Assembly: GCF_014926405.1 (NCBI RefSeq)
Contig: NZ_JACXXJ020000005.1
Span: forward strand, 1,927,001-1,991,000
Length of the DNA stretch: 64,000 nt
Direction: 5' to 3'
DNA from: Agrobacterium vitis
GTDB taxonomy: Bacteria > Pseudomonadota > Alphaproteobacteria > Rhizobiales > Rhizobiaceae
Notes under the pieces: generated by a model
What the model saw: the letters and a program-made list of their open reading frames with translations, nothing else
Told to the model about the DNA's origin: nothing
Databases searched by the model: none
Position numbers and translations under genes: made by a program
Shown here: in pieces, positions 16,716-26,719 of the stretch
Position numbering within the stretch: the stretch's first letter is position 1
Layout of the letters: every line of letters starts with the position of its first letter

Positions 16716-18599
16716 ATGATTACCATCAATGACGTCTCCGCCCGTATTGCAGGCCGCCTGCTGATTGACCACGCCAGCATTTCGCTGCCCACGGGTACGA
16801 AAGCGGGCCTTGTCGGCCGTAATGGTGCCGGAAAATCCACCCTGTTCAGGGTGATCACCGGCGACCTGGGAGCCGAAAGCGGCTCGGTCTCCATTCCCAA
16901 GAATGCCAAGATCGGTCAGGTGGCGCAGGAAGCCCCCGGCACCGAGGACAGTTTGATCGAGATCGTCCTGGCGGCCGACAAGGAGCGCACAGCGCTGATG
17001 GCGGAGGCCGAAACGGCCACCGACCCCAACAGGATCGCCGACATCCAGATGCGGCTGGTGGATATCGATGCCCATTCGGCGGAAGCGCGCGCCTCCAGCA
17101 TTCTTGCCGGTCTCGGCTTTAACCAGGAAGCACAGTTGCGCCCGGCCTCGGCCTTTTCAGGTGGCTGGCGGATGCGCGTGGCGCTGGCCTCGGTGCTGTT
17201 TGCCGAGCCCGACCTGCTGCTGCTGGACGAGCCGACCAACTATCTCGACCTTGAAGGCACGTTGTGGCTAGAAGACTATATCCGCCGCTACCCGCACACA
17301 GTCATCATCATCAGCCATGACCGCGATCTGCTTAACAACGCGGTCAATGCCATCGTCCATCTGGACCAGAAAAAGCTGACCTTCTATCGCGGCGGCTATG
17401 ACCAGTTCGAGCGCCAGAAGGCCGAGAACGACGAATTGCAGATGAAGTCGAAGGCCAAGAGCGATGCGGCGCGCAAGCATCTTCAAGCCTTCATCGACCG
17501 GTTCAAGGCCAAGGCCTCCAAGGCCAAACAGGCCCAGAGCCGGGTGAAAGCGCTGGAGCGCATGGGCACGGTCTCCGCGGTTATTGAAGACCACGTCCAG
17601 CCGATCACCTTCCCTGAGCCGGAAAAACAGCCGGCATCGCCGATCATCGCCATCAATGGCGGTTCCGTGGGTTACGAACCCGGCAAGCCGATCCTGAAGA
17701 ACCTCAACCTGCGCATCGATGCGGATGACCGCATCGCGCTGCTGGGATCGAACGGCAACGGTAAATCCACCTTCGCCAAATTCATTTCCGGTCGTCTTCC
17801 GCCCGAAAGTGGCGATCTGCGGCTGGCGCCGAGCCTGAAGATCGGCTTCTTCGCCCAGCATCAGTTGGACGATCTGGTGCCGGAAGACACGCCAGTGGAA
17901 CACGTGCGCCGGTTGATGCCGCAGGCACCGGAAGCCAAAGTGCGCGCCCGCGTCGCCCAGATGGGTCTGGCCACCGAAAAGATGGCGACCGCCGCCAAGG
18001 ATTTGTCCGGTGGTGAAAAGGCCCGGTTGCTGATGGGCCTTGCCGCCTTTCACGCCCCCAATCTGCTGATCCTCGATGAGCCGACCAACCATCTCGACAT
18101 CGACAGCCGCCGTGCGCTGATCGAAGCGCTGAACGATTATGACGGCGCAGTCATCCTGATCTCCCATGATCGCCACCTGATTGAGGCAACGGTGGACCGG
18201 CTCTGGCTGGTCAATAACGGCACCGTCACCACATTCGAGGGTGACATGGAAGAATACCGCGACCTGATTGTCTCTTCGGGTAAAAAAAAAGAAGAAAAAA
18301 TTGACGTAACCGTCGAGGCCGGAAAAAAAGCCGACCAGCGCAAGGCCAATGCCGAAAAGCGGGCCGCGCTGGCGCCGCTGAAGAAAAAGATCAACGAAAT
18401 CGAGTCGCTGACCAAGAAACTGGAGACAGTGATTCAAGGCCTTGATGCAGAACTTGCAGATCCGGTTCTCTATGAAAAGCATCCGGCCAAGGCGGCGGAA
18501 AAGGTTAAGCAGCGCGGCGAGGCAGCCGCCAAGTTGAGCGCTGCCGAAGAGCAATGGCTGGAGCTTTCAACCGAATATGAAGAGGCGATGGCGGGCTAG
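16716..18599 (+). CDS. ABC-F family ATP-binding protein (Uup/EttA group)
   Basis: A 627-residue soluble tandem ATPase without membrane domains. ATPase 1 has Walker A GRNGAGKST near residue 36 and Walker B LLLLDEPTNYLD near 170; ATPase 2 has GSNGNGKST near 345 and LLILDEPTNHLD near 455. The ABC signature appears as FSGGW and LSGGEK. A lysine-rich linker and a predicted C-terminal coiled coil (about residues 525-625) resemble the DNA/RNA-binding tail of Uup. ABC-F proteins act on the ribosome E site. The start MITINDVSARIAG is the usual family start. An A9 run at 18282-18290 codes for the linker and could promote slippage. Confidence 0.93.
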   Translation: MITINDVSARIAGRLLIDHASISLPTGTKAGLVGRNGAGKSTLFRVITGDLGAESGSVSIPKNAKIGQVAQEAPGTEDSLIEIVLAADKERTALMAEAETATDPNRIADIQMRLVDIDAHSAEARASSILAGLGFNQEAQLRPASAFSGGWRMRVALASVLFAEPDLLLLDEPTNYLDLEGTLWLEDYIRRYPHTVIIISHDRDLLNNAVNAIVHLDQKKLTFYRGGYDQFERQKAENDELQMKSKAKSDAARKHLQAFIDRFKAKASKAKQAQSRVKALERMGTVSAVIEDHVQPITFPEPEKQPASPIIAINGGSVGYEPGKPILKNLNLRIDADDRIALLGSNGNGKSTFAKFISGRLPPESGDLRLAPSLKIGFFAQHQLDDLVPEDTPVEHVRRLMPQAPEAKVRARVAQMGLATEKMATAAKDLSGGEKARLLMGLAAFHAPNLLILDEPTNHLDIDSRRALIEALNDYDGAVILISHDRHLIEATVDRLWLVNNGTVTTFEGDMEEYRDLIVSSGKKKEEKIDVTVEAGKKADQRKANAEKRAALAPLKKKINEIESLTKKLETVIQGLDAELADPVLYEKHPAKAAEKVKQRGEAAAKLSAAEEQWLELSTEYEEAMAG

Positions 18600-19209
18600 A
18601 CAGTCTTTCTCATCGTAATCGACCAGAATGCCTGGAAGCCATCGATGCTATAGCGGCCATTGAAATCGCAGGCAGACGTGCAAAACAAAAAACAACTTTA
18701 AATTTTAAATACTGTCTATAGTGAGCAATGCATATTTCCGGTACTCGACAATCGGATCAAACATAAATTCCGGAATCCCGCCTTTCTATTATTATTTTTG
18801 CATCGCAAACAAAAGCCATTCGACTGAATGCAGCGAAGCAATTCTCTAAACCCCTGAATCTTTTAGGATAAGTCGATAAACCCCTAAAATAACAGGGTTA
18901 ATTATCTATTAGAGATATTTTAAATATTAAGCAACATCATCCTCGCCAAGGACAGACCAGCAATAAACATGCCGGTTGCCATGTCCCTCCGTCGGCTGTC
19001 AACGCTCGCCCCCAGCGTAAATGTCGCGTCATATCTGTCAGCAGGTTCAGCCGCTCTCCGGCTTTTATATATCCATTCCTCCACGGTGCTCTTCCAGCAC
19101 CTGTCACATGATGAAACTCCCGGTCTCTGCGCAATGAATTGTGCGGAATGGTGCAAGCACGCCGTAGGACAAAGATGATCTTTGCCATCGGCTCAATTGG
19201 AATAGTCCA
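18600..19209. other. 610-bp AT-rich gap before the chemoreceptor gene
   Basis: No credible coding region was found; the short frames here have no recognisable protein. The DNA is clearly more AT-rich than its surroundings. A direct repeat TAAACCCCT occurs at 18847-18855 and 18877-18885, exactly 30 bp apart. The promoter of the chemoreceptor gene should lie in the right half. No terminator with a clear stem was seen right after the ABC-F gene. Confidence 0.4.
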
Positions 19210-21117
19210 ATGCATCTGAATTTCTCGCTAAAGACATCGCTGGCCAGCGCATTTAGCGGCCTGATGTTGCTCCTCCTCCTTCAGGGTTGCTTTGCCCTGT
19301 CGTCGATGTCCGGCATTTTCTCCAATGTCGAAGGACTGGCAAAAGACGCCGTTCCGTCGGTTGATATTACCAACCGCCTCAATATTTCACTCGCCAATCT
19401 GCGCGGCCTCGAAATGCGCCATATCCTCAGCAAAACGCCACAGGCCATTCAGGAAGCGGACGACGCCCTGAAAACGGAAATGCAGAAGCTGGACAAGCGG
19501 ATGAAAACCTATGAAACGCTGATCTCGCTGCCTGAAGAGCGCAAGGCCTATGACGCCTTCAAGCTGGCCATGGTTTCTTATGTTACGCTGCACAACCAGA
19601 TGGTGGCCTATTCGTCCAAAGGTGAAAAGGACCAGGCTGCGGCCTTACTGACCGGAGACATGGTCAGTGCCTATAACGCCATGGACGAACAGGCCGATAT
19701 CTTCCGGGACGCCAATGTCGATGCGGCTGGCCGCATGTATGAAAATGCAGCATCGGCCTTTCAGCTGTCGCTGCTGCTGAATGGCTTGGTTCTTGCGCTG
19801 GGCGCTGTTGCGGGTATCGGGGCGATGATCTTTGTATTCAAGGGCGTTTCCAATCCCATTGAGCGATTGACCCGCGCAATGCGGCGTCTCGCCGATGGCG
19901 ACCTGAACACCCAAGTGCTCTATCTGGAACGCGGCAACGAAATCGGCGACATGGCCCGGGCGCTCGAGGTGTTCAAACAGAACGGCCTGCGCGTCCAGAC
20001 GATGAATGCTCAGGAACTGCATATGCGGCAAAAATCCGATGAACTGCGCGACAGTATCGGTGAAGTGGTCGCCGCCGCCGTTGTCGGCGATTTCAGTCAG
20101 CGGATCACCCGGGATTTCGATTTCGAAGATCTCAACGCCTTTGCCTCATCGATGAATAAACTGGTGCAGTCCATCGATACCGGCCTTGGCGAGACCCGCC
20201 GCATCGTCGCCGCCCTCTCGGATGGTGATCTGACCGACACGATGCGCGGCCAGTTCCATGGCGCGTTTGCCGAGTTGCAGCAGAATGTCAACGGGACGAT
20301 GTCCGCATTGCGGGGCATTGTCGGCGAAGTGCGCTCCTCCATCGATATGATCAATTCCGGCTCAGGCGAATTGCGGTTTGCCTCGGACGATCTGGCCAAG
20401 CGCACCGAGCAACAGGCAGCCACCCTTGAGGAAACCTCCTCCGCATTGGAAGAAATCACCACGGCGGTGCATTCCTCCAATGATCGCGCCCAGCAGACCA
20501 GCCGCATGGTGGATGAGGCTCGCCGCAGCACCGAACAATCGGCCTCCGTCGTCCATGACGCCGTCTCGGCCATGGGCCGGATCGAACAAGCGTCCGGCGA
20601 AATCGGCAAGATCATCAATGTCATCGACGAGATCGCCTTCCAGACCAACCTGCTGGCGCTGAATGCCGGCGTCGAGGCGGCACGTGCCGGTGAAGCCGGC
20701 AAGGGCTTTGCGGTCGTTGCTCAGGAAGTGCGCGAATTGGCGCAACGCTCCGCAGGTGCTGCCAAGGACATCAAGTCGCTGATCACCAAATCGGGCGAGG
20801 AAGTCAATGCAGGCGTGCGGCTCGTTACCGCCACCGGCGATGCACTCTCCAAGATCCGCGATCATGTGGTGGATATCAACGCGCAGGTGCATCAGATCGC
20901 CAATGCCGCCAAGGAACAATCCTTCAAGCTGCAAGAGGTCAATTCTGCCGTCAGCCAGATGGACCAGGTCACTCAACGCAATGCCGCCATGGTGGAAGAA
21001 ACCACTGCGAGCACCAACCAACTGGCCGATGACGCCCAGAACCTCGCCCGGCTGATCTCGCATTTCAAGCTGGAAACTGGCGGGGCGCGCCAGACGCCAC
21101 AGCATCGGGCGGCATGA
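19210..21117 (+). CDS. Methyl-accepting chemotaxis protein with 4-helix-bundle sensor
   Basis: A 635-residue chemoreceptor. Residues about 10-31 are TM1, 35-185 a periplasmic four-helix-bundle ligand domain, 187-210 TM2, 211-265 a HAMP domain and about 290-345 a second HAMP-like segment. The signalling tip near residues 475-500 reads [20 protein letters not shown]. The protein ends QTPQHRAA with no CheR-docking pentapeptide. It should signal through CheW/CheA to the flagellar motor. The ligand is unknown. The ribosome binding site before 19210 is weak, so the start is moderately certain. Confidence 0.92.
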   Translation: MHLNFSLKTSLASAFSGLMLLLLLQGCFALSSMSGIFSNVEGLAKDAVPSVDITNRLNISLANLRGLEMRHILSKTPQAIQEADDALKTEMQKLDKRMKTYETLISLPEERKAYDAFKLAMVSYVTLHNQMVAYSSKGEKDQAAALLTGDMVSAYNAMDEQADIFRDANVDAAGRMYENAASAFQLSLLLNGLVLALGAVAGIGAMIFVFKGVSNPIERLTRAMRRLADGDLNTQVLYLERGNEIGDMARALEVFKQNGLRVQTMNAQELHMRQKSDELRDSIGEVVAAAVVGDFSQRITRDFDFEDLNAFASSMNKLVQSIDTGLGETRRIVAALSDGDLTDTMRGQFHGAFAELQQNVNGTMSALRGIVGEVRSSIDMINSGSGELRFASDDLAKRTEQQAATLEETSSALEEITTAVHSSNDRAQQTSRMVDEARRSTEQSASVVHDAVSAMGRIEQASGEIGKIINVIDEIAFQTNLLALNAGVEAARAGEAGKGFAVVAQEVRELAQRSAGAAKDIKSLITKSGEEVNAGVRLVTATGDALSKIRDHVVDINAQVHQIANAAKEQSFKLQEVNSAVSQMDQVTQRNAAMVEETTASTNQLADDAQNLARLISHFKLETGGARQTPQHRAA

Positions 21118-21134
21118 ACTGTAACACTTTATAT

Positions 21135-21160
21135 CATTGACGCGGGCGACCGCGTCAATG
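21135..21160. terminator. Stem-loop terminator between mcp and holC
   Basis: Perfect 11-bp arms CATTGACGCGG and CCGCGTCAATG flank a GCGA tetraloop between two converging genes, followed by TTTCGTTT on the plus strand. Confidence 0.75.
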
Positions 21161-21189
21161 TTTCGTTTCAGGCGTGAAACGACATCATA

Positions 21190-21639
21190 TTAAGCCTTCT
21201 TTTCCCAGCGGCCCTGGTTGTTCTGCTGCCAATAGGTGAGCACGTGGCCCTCGCCTTTCAGCCGTTTCCATTCGCCTCTCGCCGTTTCCAGTTCGCCCTG
21301 ATCATGACCGTCGAAGACGAAGACGATCCGGTCATAGACAAGCGGCAGATCCGGCACGGCGCCATCTATATAAAAGCGCACTGTCGCCCCATTGGGATTG
21401 TCAGACGACAGGCAGAGAAGGATCGGTTGTGCCTCTGCCTGCTCGCTGGTGCTGATGCCATGCGCCAGAAAACTGTCGTCGCGAAAGGTCCATAAATGCT
21501 GATCCAGCCGGTCGCACCGCTCCGGATCACGCATTTCTACGCCAACCTTCCAGCCGCGCTCGACGCTTTTTTCCAAAAGCGCCGGAAGCGCATCTTCCAA
21601 CTGGGTCTCGGTCAGGTGATAGAACAATACCTCGGTCAA
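21190..21639 (-). CDS. holC: DNA polymerase III chi subunit
   Basis: A 149-residue protein starting MTEVLFYHLTETQLEDALPALL, the usual HolC N-terminus, with the RCDRLDQHLWTFRDDSFLAHG segment near residue 41 and LPLVYDRIVFVFDG near 97. Chi links the clamp loader to SSB at the replication fork. It follows pepA by 14 bp on the same strand, the pepA-holC order found widely in proteobacteria. Confidence 0.94.
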   Translation of the reverse strand: MTEVLFYHLTETQLEDALPALLEKSVERGWKVGVEMRDPERCDRLDQHLWTFRDDSFLAHGISTSEQAEAQPILLCLSSDNPNGATVRFYIDGAVPDLPLVYDRIVFVFDGHDQGELETARGEWKRLKGEGHVLTYWQQNNQGRWEKKA

Positions 21640-21653
21640 GGCCGGGCTATCCC

Positions 21654-23147
21654 TTACGCTTCATAGGCATCGCGCACCAGCTGGTCGAGCAGGCGCACAC
21701 CAAAGCCCGACGCCCAGGACTGGTTGATCTCGTCCTTCGGAGAAGCCATCGCCGTACCGGCAATGTCGAGATGCGCCCAGGGCGTGTCGCCGACAAAGCG
21801 CTTCAGGAACTGCGCCGCCGTGATCGAACCACCATACCGGCCACCAGTATTTTTCATATCGGCGAATTTGCTATCGATCAGCTTGTCGTAATCCTTGCCG
21901 AGCGGCATGCGCCACAGGCGCTCATTGGTGGAGAGGCCCGCCTTCAGCAGGTTTTCGGCCAGCGTGTCATCATTCGAAAACAGCCCGGCATGCAGATTGG
22001 CAAGCGCCACCAGGATGGCGCCAGTCAGCGTCGCCAGATTGATCATAAAGGCAGGCTTGAAACGGTCGTTGCAATACCAGAGCGCGTCGCACAGCACGAG
22101 ACGCCCTTCGGCATCGGTATTGATCACCTCGATGGTCTGGCCGGACATCGAGGTGACGATATCGCCGGGGCGCTGGGCATTGCCATCAGGCATGTTTTCG
22201 ACAAGGCCGAGAATGCCGATAGCATTGACCTTGGCCTTGCGGGCCGCCAGCGTATGCATCAAACCGATGACGGCGGCAGCACCGCCCATGTCACCCTTCA
22301 TGTCTTCCATGCCGCCCGCCGGCTTGATGGAAATGCCGCCGGTGTCGAACACCACGCCCTTGCCGATGAAGGCAATCGGCTGTCCACCCGGCGCGCCACC
22401 TTTCCACTGCATGACAGCAAGGCGCGGTGGGCGGACCGAGCCCTGGGCGACGCCCAGAAGCGCGCCCATGCCGAGGCTGGCCATTTCGGTTTCGGTGAGG
22501 ATTTCCACCTCGACGCCTAGCGCTTCCAGCGCCTTGGCGCGGTCGGCAAATTCCACCGGACCCAGCACATTGGCTGGCAGGTTGACGAGGTTGCGCGCCA
22601 GAAGAACACCATCGACAACAGCCCTGCCCTCAGCGGCAAACAACCGTTCCGCAGCGTCGGCCACAGCGGTTACCAGGGTGATCTGGACGGCGGACGGCGC
22701 CTTATCGTCATCGTCTTTCTTCTTCGTCTTGTAATCGTCGAAGGAATAGGCGCGCAGCAGCATGCCAATGGCAAAATCACGCACGCCCTGCGCCGTCACC
22801 GCCAACCCGTCCGCATCGAGGAAAATTGTTGCTGTCTCCGAGCCTTTCAGATTGGCAGCAGCCACACCGCCCAGCCGCAACCAGTCATGATCGACAAGAT
22901 CGGCGGCCTTGCCAGTCCCGATGACGATCAGCCGATCCGCCGGCGAACTGGTGGGCGCGAGAATGTCGAGAACCGACATGGCCTTGGCCTTGAACTTCGC
23001 CGTTGCGGCTGCCTTCGCGAAAATTCCGGACGGATCGACCGTGGCCGCCCCGGCTGGCAACGTCGCTTCAGCCTCCTTCAGGCTGAGGACCAGGCCCGCC
23101 TCGATTAAGGCGGATGGGGCAAAGGAAATTTCCAGCTTCATCGACAT
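21654..23147 (-). CDS. pepA: Leucyl aminopeptidase (M17)
   Basis: A 497-residue cytosolic aminopeptidase. The metal-binding and catalytic region includes [15 protein letters not shown] near residue 265 and the invariant NTDAEGRL near residue 345. The N-terminal macro-like domain covers about residues 1-170. It trims N-terminal residues from peptides with two bound metal ions. The lysine/aspartate-rich stretch KTKKKDDDD near residue 140 is a local insertion. Start MSMKLEISF at 23147; an ATG two codons later is also possible. Confidence 0.96.
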   Translation of the reverse strand: MSMKLEISFAPSALIEAGLVLSLKEAEATLPAGAATVDPSGIFAKAAATAKFKAKAMSVLDILAPTSSPADRLIVIGTGKAADLVDHDWLRLGGVAAANLKGSETATIFLDADGLAVTAQGVRDFAIGMLLRAYSFDDYKTKKKDDDDKAPSAVQITLVTAVADAAERLFAAEGRAVVDGVLLARNLVNLPANVLGPVEFADRAKALEALGVEVEILTETEMASLGMGALLGVAQGSVRPPRLAVMQWKGGAPGGQPIAFIGKGVVFDTGGISIKPAGGMEDMKGDMGGAAAVIGLMHTLAARKAKVNAIGILGLVENMPDGNAQRPGDIVTSMSGQTIEVINTDAEGRLVLCDALWYCNDRFKPAFMINLATLTGAILVALANLHAGLFSNDDTLAENLLKAGLSTNERLWRMPLGKDYDKLIDSKFADMKNTGGRYGGSITAAQFLKRFVGDTPWAHLDIAGTAMASPKDEINQSWASGFGVRLLDQLVRDAYEA

Positions 23148-23516
23148 GGCTTACTCCGGCACTGTATGTTTAATCGCGATTGTCACGATTTGCTCTGGGC
23201 GCCGATCATGTCGGTTTTGCGCATGATTGCAACAGGGCTCGCCTCCTTGTCCTCATGCCTTCTCCTCACTCCGGATCAAAGACGCGCTTTGCCAACGCCG
23301 CCCCTGTCGCCATCGATCACAAACCCACATCCCCCAACAGACCCTAATTTGGCCGTTCCCGACCCGTGAATACAGTAAAGATTTGTAATGCGTGGCCTGC
23401 CTGCAACTGGTCTTTGTCTTATAACATCTATAAGCATTCGCTATGATGCAAATCAGCACCGGGGCGAACGAGGACCGGGGCAAGCCCGAGTTGTGACGAG
23501 CCTCAAGAGTTTGACG
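23148..23516. other. Divergent intergenic region between pepA and the PAP2 gene
   Basis: This 369-bp region carries both promoters. No conserved protein, RNA or strong stem-loop was recognised in it. Confidence 0.4.
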
Positions 23517-24323
23517 ATGAAGACCAGTGCCCGCAAACCCCAGCTGACCGTCACGGATATATTTGGACGGCACTGTCGTATTCCCGATCTCACCCGGTCC
23601 TCCTTTACGACCGCCGCCTTGCTATCCACCGTCTGGGTAATGCTGCTGGTGGTGTTCTATTCAGCGCCCGGCTTCGATATCGCGGTGTCTGAAGTGTTCT
23701 TTCGCGCCGGCAATTGCACAGCGCATGAGGCAAACACGATCTGCGGCGGCTTTCCCATTTCGCGCGAGCCAGTCCTGAAGGCGATCAGGCAAATCCTGTT
23801 CTACATGCCGCATGTGGTGGGCGTCGGCGTGCTGGTGGCGCTGATCGTCAAGCTGTGTCAGCCGCGCGCCGCCTGGCAGCAGGAACAAATCGTCAAGCTG
23901 GTTCTGTCGCTGCTGGCAACGGCCATTGGACCCTATCTGCTGGTCAATGTGTTTCTGAAGGACATGTCCGGCCGGCCACGCCCCAATCAGACCGTGTTCT
24001 TCGGCGGACCCTATGGGTTTGAACCGGCGGGCAATTTTGCCGGTGCCTGCGACCAGAACTGTTCCTTCATTTCCGGCGAAGCCGCCGGGGCAGGCTGGAT
24101 CATCTGCATCGTTCCCCTGCTGCCAGCCACCTGGCGCCGGCGCATCGGCTGGCCGCTGGTCTTCGCGTCGTTTGCCTCGCCCCTGCTGCGGTTGGCCTTC
24201 GGAGCACATTACCTGTCCGACGTGGTTCTGGGCTGGCTGTCTTCCCCTGTTATCTTTGCCATCGTCTTTGCAGTGGCAAACGGCTGCGGGCTTTTGCGGG
24301 CCAGAAACCAGCCCCATCTTTAA
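23517..24323 (+). CDS. PAP2-superfamily membrane phosphatase (possible lipid A or isoprenyl phosphatase)
   Basis: A 268-residue protein with about six membrane helices. Motif 1 is KDMSGRPRP near residue 151, and motif 3 is RLAFGAHYLSDVVLGW near residue 222 with the nucleophile His. Motif 2 reads CSFISGEAAG, with Glu where the classical PSGH motif has His. Rhizobia use PAP2 enzymes such as LpxE to dephosphorylate lipid A, and the neighbouring lptFGD genes fit an envelope role, but the substrate cannot be assigned. The start MKTSARKPQ at 23517 is chosen as the first ATG giving a sensible cytoplasmic N-terminus. Confidence 0.82.
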   Translation: MKTSARKPQLTVTDIFGRHCRIPDLTRSSFTTAALLSTVWVMLLVVFYSAPGFDIAVSEVFFRAGNCTAHEANTICGGFPISREPVLKAIRQILFYMPHVVGVGVLVALIVKLCQPRAAWQQEQIVKLVLSLLATAIGPYLLVNVFLKDMSGRPRPNQTVFFGGPYGFEPAGNFAGACDQNCSFISGEAAGAGWIICIVPLLPATWRRRIGWPLVFASFASPLLRLAFGAHYLSDVVLGWLSSPVIFAIVFAVANGCGLLRARNQPHL

Positions 24324-24449
24324 ATGAGGCACGTAAATCTGCCTGTTGCCGAGAAGCATCATTAAAAAGTCCTGCACAGATGATTGAAGCATCGGCTCTT
24401 GTGTTTTGCCCTGACGATGGGCAAATAGGCGCTATTGGCAGGATCCGGC

Positions 24450-25634
24450 ATGAAGCTTCTTGAGTCCTATATATTGCGGCGTGTCGCGCAGATGTTCCTG
24501 ACGGCACTTCTGCCCGTGCTGGCGATCATCTGGACAACACAGGTCCTGGCACGCATCAATCTCGTGACCGATACCGGACAGTCGATCGGCTCTTTTGCCA
24601 CGCTCGCCACCCTCATCCTGCCCACCATCATTCCCATCGTCATGCCGTTTGCGCTGGTTATTGGCATTACGCAGAGCCTGACGGCGATGAACAACGATTC
24701 CGAGCTGGCCGTCATCGACGCCGCCGGCGCGTCTCGCGCGGTCATTCTGCGACCGATCCTGCTGTTTGCACTGGCCATCAGCGTCATAACGCTTGTGATC
24801 ACCAATGAAGTGCAACCAAAGGTGAAAGTGGCGGCGCGTCAGATGATCGCCAATGCCTATGCTGACCTTCTATCGACGGTGATCGAGGAAAAAACCTTCC
24901 GCAAGGTGGAAGACGGCCTTTATGTGCAAATTTCCCAGCGGCTGGCGGGACGCGTGCTGAAAGGCCTGTTCGTCGCCGATTACCGCGACCCGGCCTATTC
25001 GCTGATCTATTATGCCCGCGAAGGCGCGGTGGATGAGACCGGGACCGCGTTGATCATGCATGACGGCGAGGTTCAGCGCAAAGCACCGGGTGGCACGGTT
25101 TCAATCGTTCGCTTTGATTCCTATGCCTTCGACCTGTCCGACCTGACGGAAACCCGTGGCAAGGCAAAGATGCGGCCGAGCGACCGCAGCCTGAGCTTCC
25201 TGCTCAATCCGGATACGAATGACGACGATTACAAGGATCACCCAGGCGAATACCGGGCGGAACTGCATAAGCGCATGACCGAATGGCTCCTGCCCTTTGC
25301 TTTCGCGCTGATTTCACTGGCCATCGCCGGCGATGCACGCTCCCACCGAGAGGCACGGCTGCATCCTATGGTCTCGGCATTGACCCTTGCGCTTGTTCTG
25401 CGCTGGCTGACATTCTATGCCGCCAACAAGTCCGAATCGAATGCCGCCTTCATCGTGTTGATGTATGCGACACCCCTCGCCAGCGCGGCGATTGCCACCC
25501 TGATGCTGATGCGGCAGAAGAAATCGCAATTGCCAGCACCCTTGCGTCGTATGATCGACACGACACGGTTGGCCTTTCAGCGGCGCTTTACCTCCAATAG
25601 CGCCAATGGCCAGGACAATGGAGGCAGCGCATGA
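24450..25634 (+). CDS. lptF: LPS export permease LptF
   Basis: A 394-residue inner-membrane subunit of the LptB2FG transporter that extracts LPS from the inner membrane. It starts MKLLESYILRRVAQ and has three N-terminal helices, a periplasmic jellyroll (about residues 115-260, including KVEDGLYVQISQR) and three C-terminal helices. PSDRSLSFLLNP near 245 and the FALISLAIAGDAR segment near 285 fit the YjgP/YjgQ family. The stop overlaps the lptG start by ATGA. Confidence 0.95.
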   Translation: MKLLESYILRRVAQMFLTALLPVLAIIWTTQVLARINLVTDTGQSIGSFATLATLILPTIIPIVMPFALVIGITQSLTAMNNDSELAVIDAAGASRAVILRPILLFALAISVITLVITNEVQPKVKVAARQMIANAYADLLSTVIEEKTFRKVEDGLYVQISQRLAGRVLKGLFVADYRDPAYSLIYYAREGAVDETGTALIMHDGEVQRKAPGGTVSIVRFDSYAFDLSDLTETRGKAKMRPSDRSLSFLLNPDTNDDDYKDHPGEYRAELHKRMTEWLLPFAFALISLAIAGDARSHREARLHPMVSALTLALVLRWLTFYAANKSESNAAFIVLMYATPLASAAIATLMLMRQKKSQLPAPLRRMIDTTRLAFQRRFTSNSANGQDNGGSA

Positions 25635-26719
25635 TGCTCAACACGCTCAGTCGCTATTTTCTCAAGCGCTATGCGATCACCGTGTTCTGGTTCGTGATTG
25701 GCGTCGCAGCGATCATTTTCCTGATCGACTTCAGCGAGGTCAGTGGCCGGTTCTCCGACAACGAACAATCCTCGCTGTTTGGCGTCTTCCTGCTGACGCT
25801 GATGCGCTTGCCGCTGCTGCTCCAGCAAACCGTACCCTTCATCGCATTGTTTTCCGGGATGGTGACCCTGATCACCCTGAACAGGCGCTCCGAATTGGTG
25901 ATTGCGCGTGCCGCAGGCATTTCCGTCTGGCAGTTCATGTTCCCCTTCCTGCTGGGCGCTTTCCTGCTCGGCTGCGCCACATCCCTGCTGATCAATCCGC
26001 TTGCCGCTCTCGGACAGAAACAGGCTGCGACACTGGAGGCCGAATACAGCGACCCCGGCAAGGCCAGCAACAATAAGAACTCCGTGCCGTGGATGCGCCA
26101 GATCACCGGCAAGGAAGACACGATCATCGGCGCGACCTCGGTTCTGGAAGACGGCACGCTGCTGATGCAGGCGGTGTTCATCCACTTCGACGGCCAGGGC
26201 CGAATCACCTCCCGTCAGGATGCACGCACAGCGAAGTTGCAAGATGGTTACTGGTTGCTTAAGGATGTCGTAGAGACCAAGCCTGGCGAAACACCCAGGC
26301 GGGAGACATCGGCACAAGTTAGCACCAATTTGAAACAGGAATTTGTACAGGAGCGTCTCGCACAGCCGGATACTGTTGCTTTTTATGAACTTTCTCAGAA
26401 AATCGCAGTTGCCAAATCCTATGGCGTCTCAACGAAGAATTTGGAAACGCAGTTTCACACGCTGCTCTCCACTCCCTTCCTTTTCGTTGCGATGACTCTG
26501 ATTGCTGCAACTGTTTCTCTCAAATTCAGCCGGTTCAACCAGTCACGTTCCGTGATTCTGGGTGGAATCATTTCGGGCTTCGTGCTTTATGTGGCGACAG
26601 TGCTCGTGAAGGCGTTCGGAAGCAGTGGCGTTGTGCCTCCGTTCGTTGCGACCTGGGTTCCTGTCATTGTTGCGACAGCGCTCGGGGCGACGATCCTGCT
26701 TCATCAGGAGGATGGTTAG
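25631..26719 (+). CDS. lptG: LPS export permease LptG
   Basis: A 362-residue partner of LptF with the same 3 TM, periplasmic beta-jellyroll, 3 TM layout: starts MMLNTLSRYFLKRYAI, has the LPLLLQQTVPFIALFSGM segment near residue 58 and the C-terminal SRSVILGGIISGFVLYV helix near residue 300. It is coupled to lptF at its start and to lptD at its end, where TAG and the lptD GTG share one base. ATPase lptB is not in the window. Confidence 0.95.
   Translation: MMLNTLSRYFLKRYAITVFWFVIGVAAIIFLIDFSEVSGRFSDNEQSSLFGVFLLTLMRLPLLLQQTVPFIALFSGMVTLITLNRRSELVIARAAGISVWQFMFPFLLGAFLLGCATSLLINPLAALGQKQAATLEAEYSDPGKASNNKNSVPWMRQITGKEDTIIGATSVLEDGTLLMQAVFIHFDGQGRITSRQDARTAKLQDGYWLLKDVVETKPGETPRRETSAQVSTNLKQEFVQERLAQPDTVAFYELSQKIAVAKSYGVSTKNLETQFHTLLSTPFLFVAMTLIAATVSLKFSRFNQSRSVILGGIISGFVLYVATVLVKAFGSSGVVPPFVATWVPVIVATALGATILLHQEDG

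Noticed and set aside
17268..18554. 428-residue minus-strand frame inside the ABC-F gene
   Set aside because: It lies wholly opposite a well-identified ABC-F ATPase and includes a phenylalanine run that is only the complement of the poly-A stretch.
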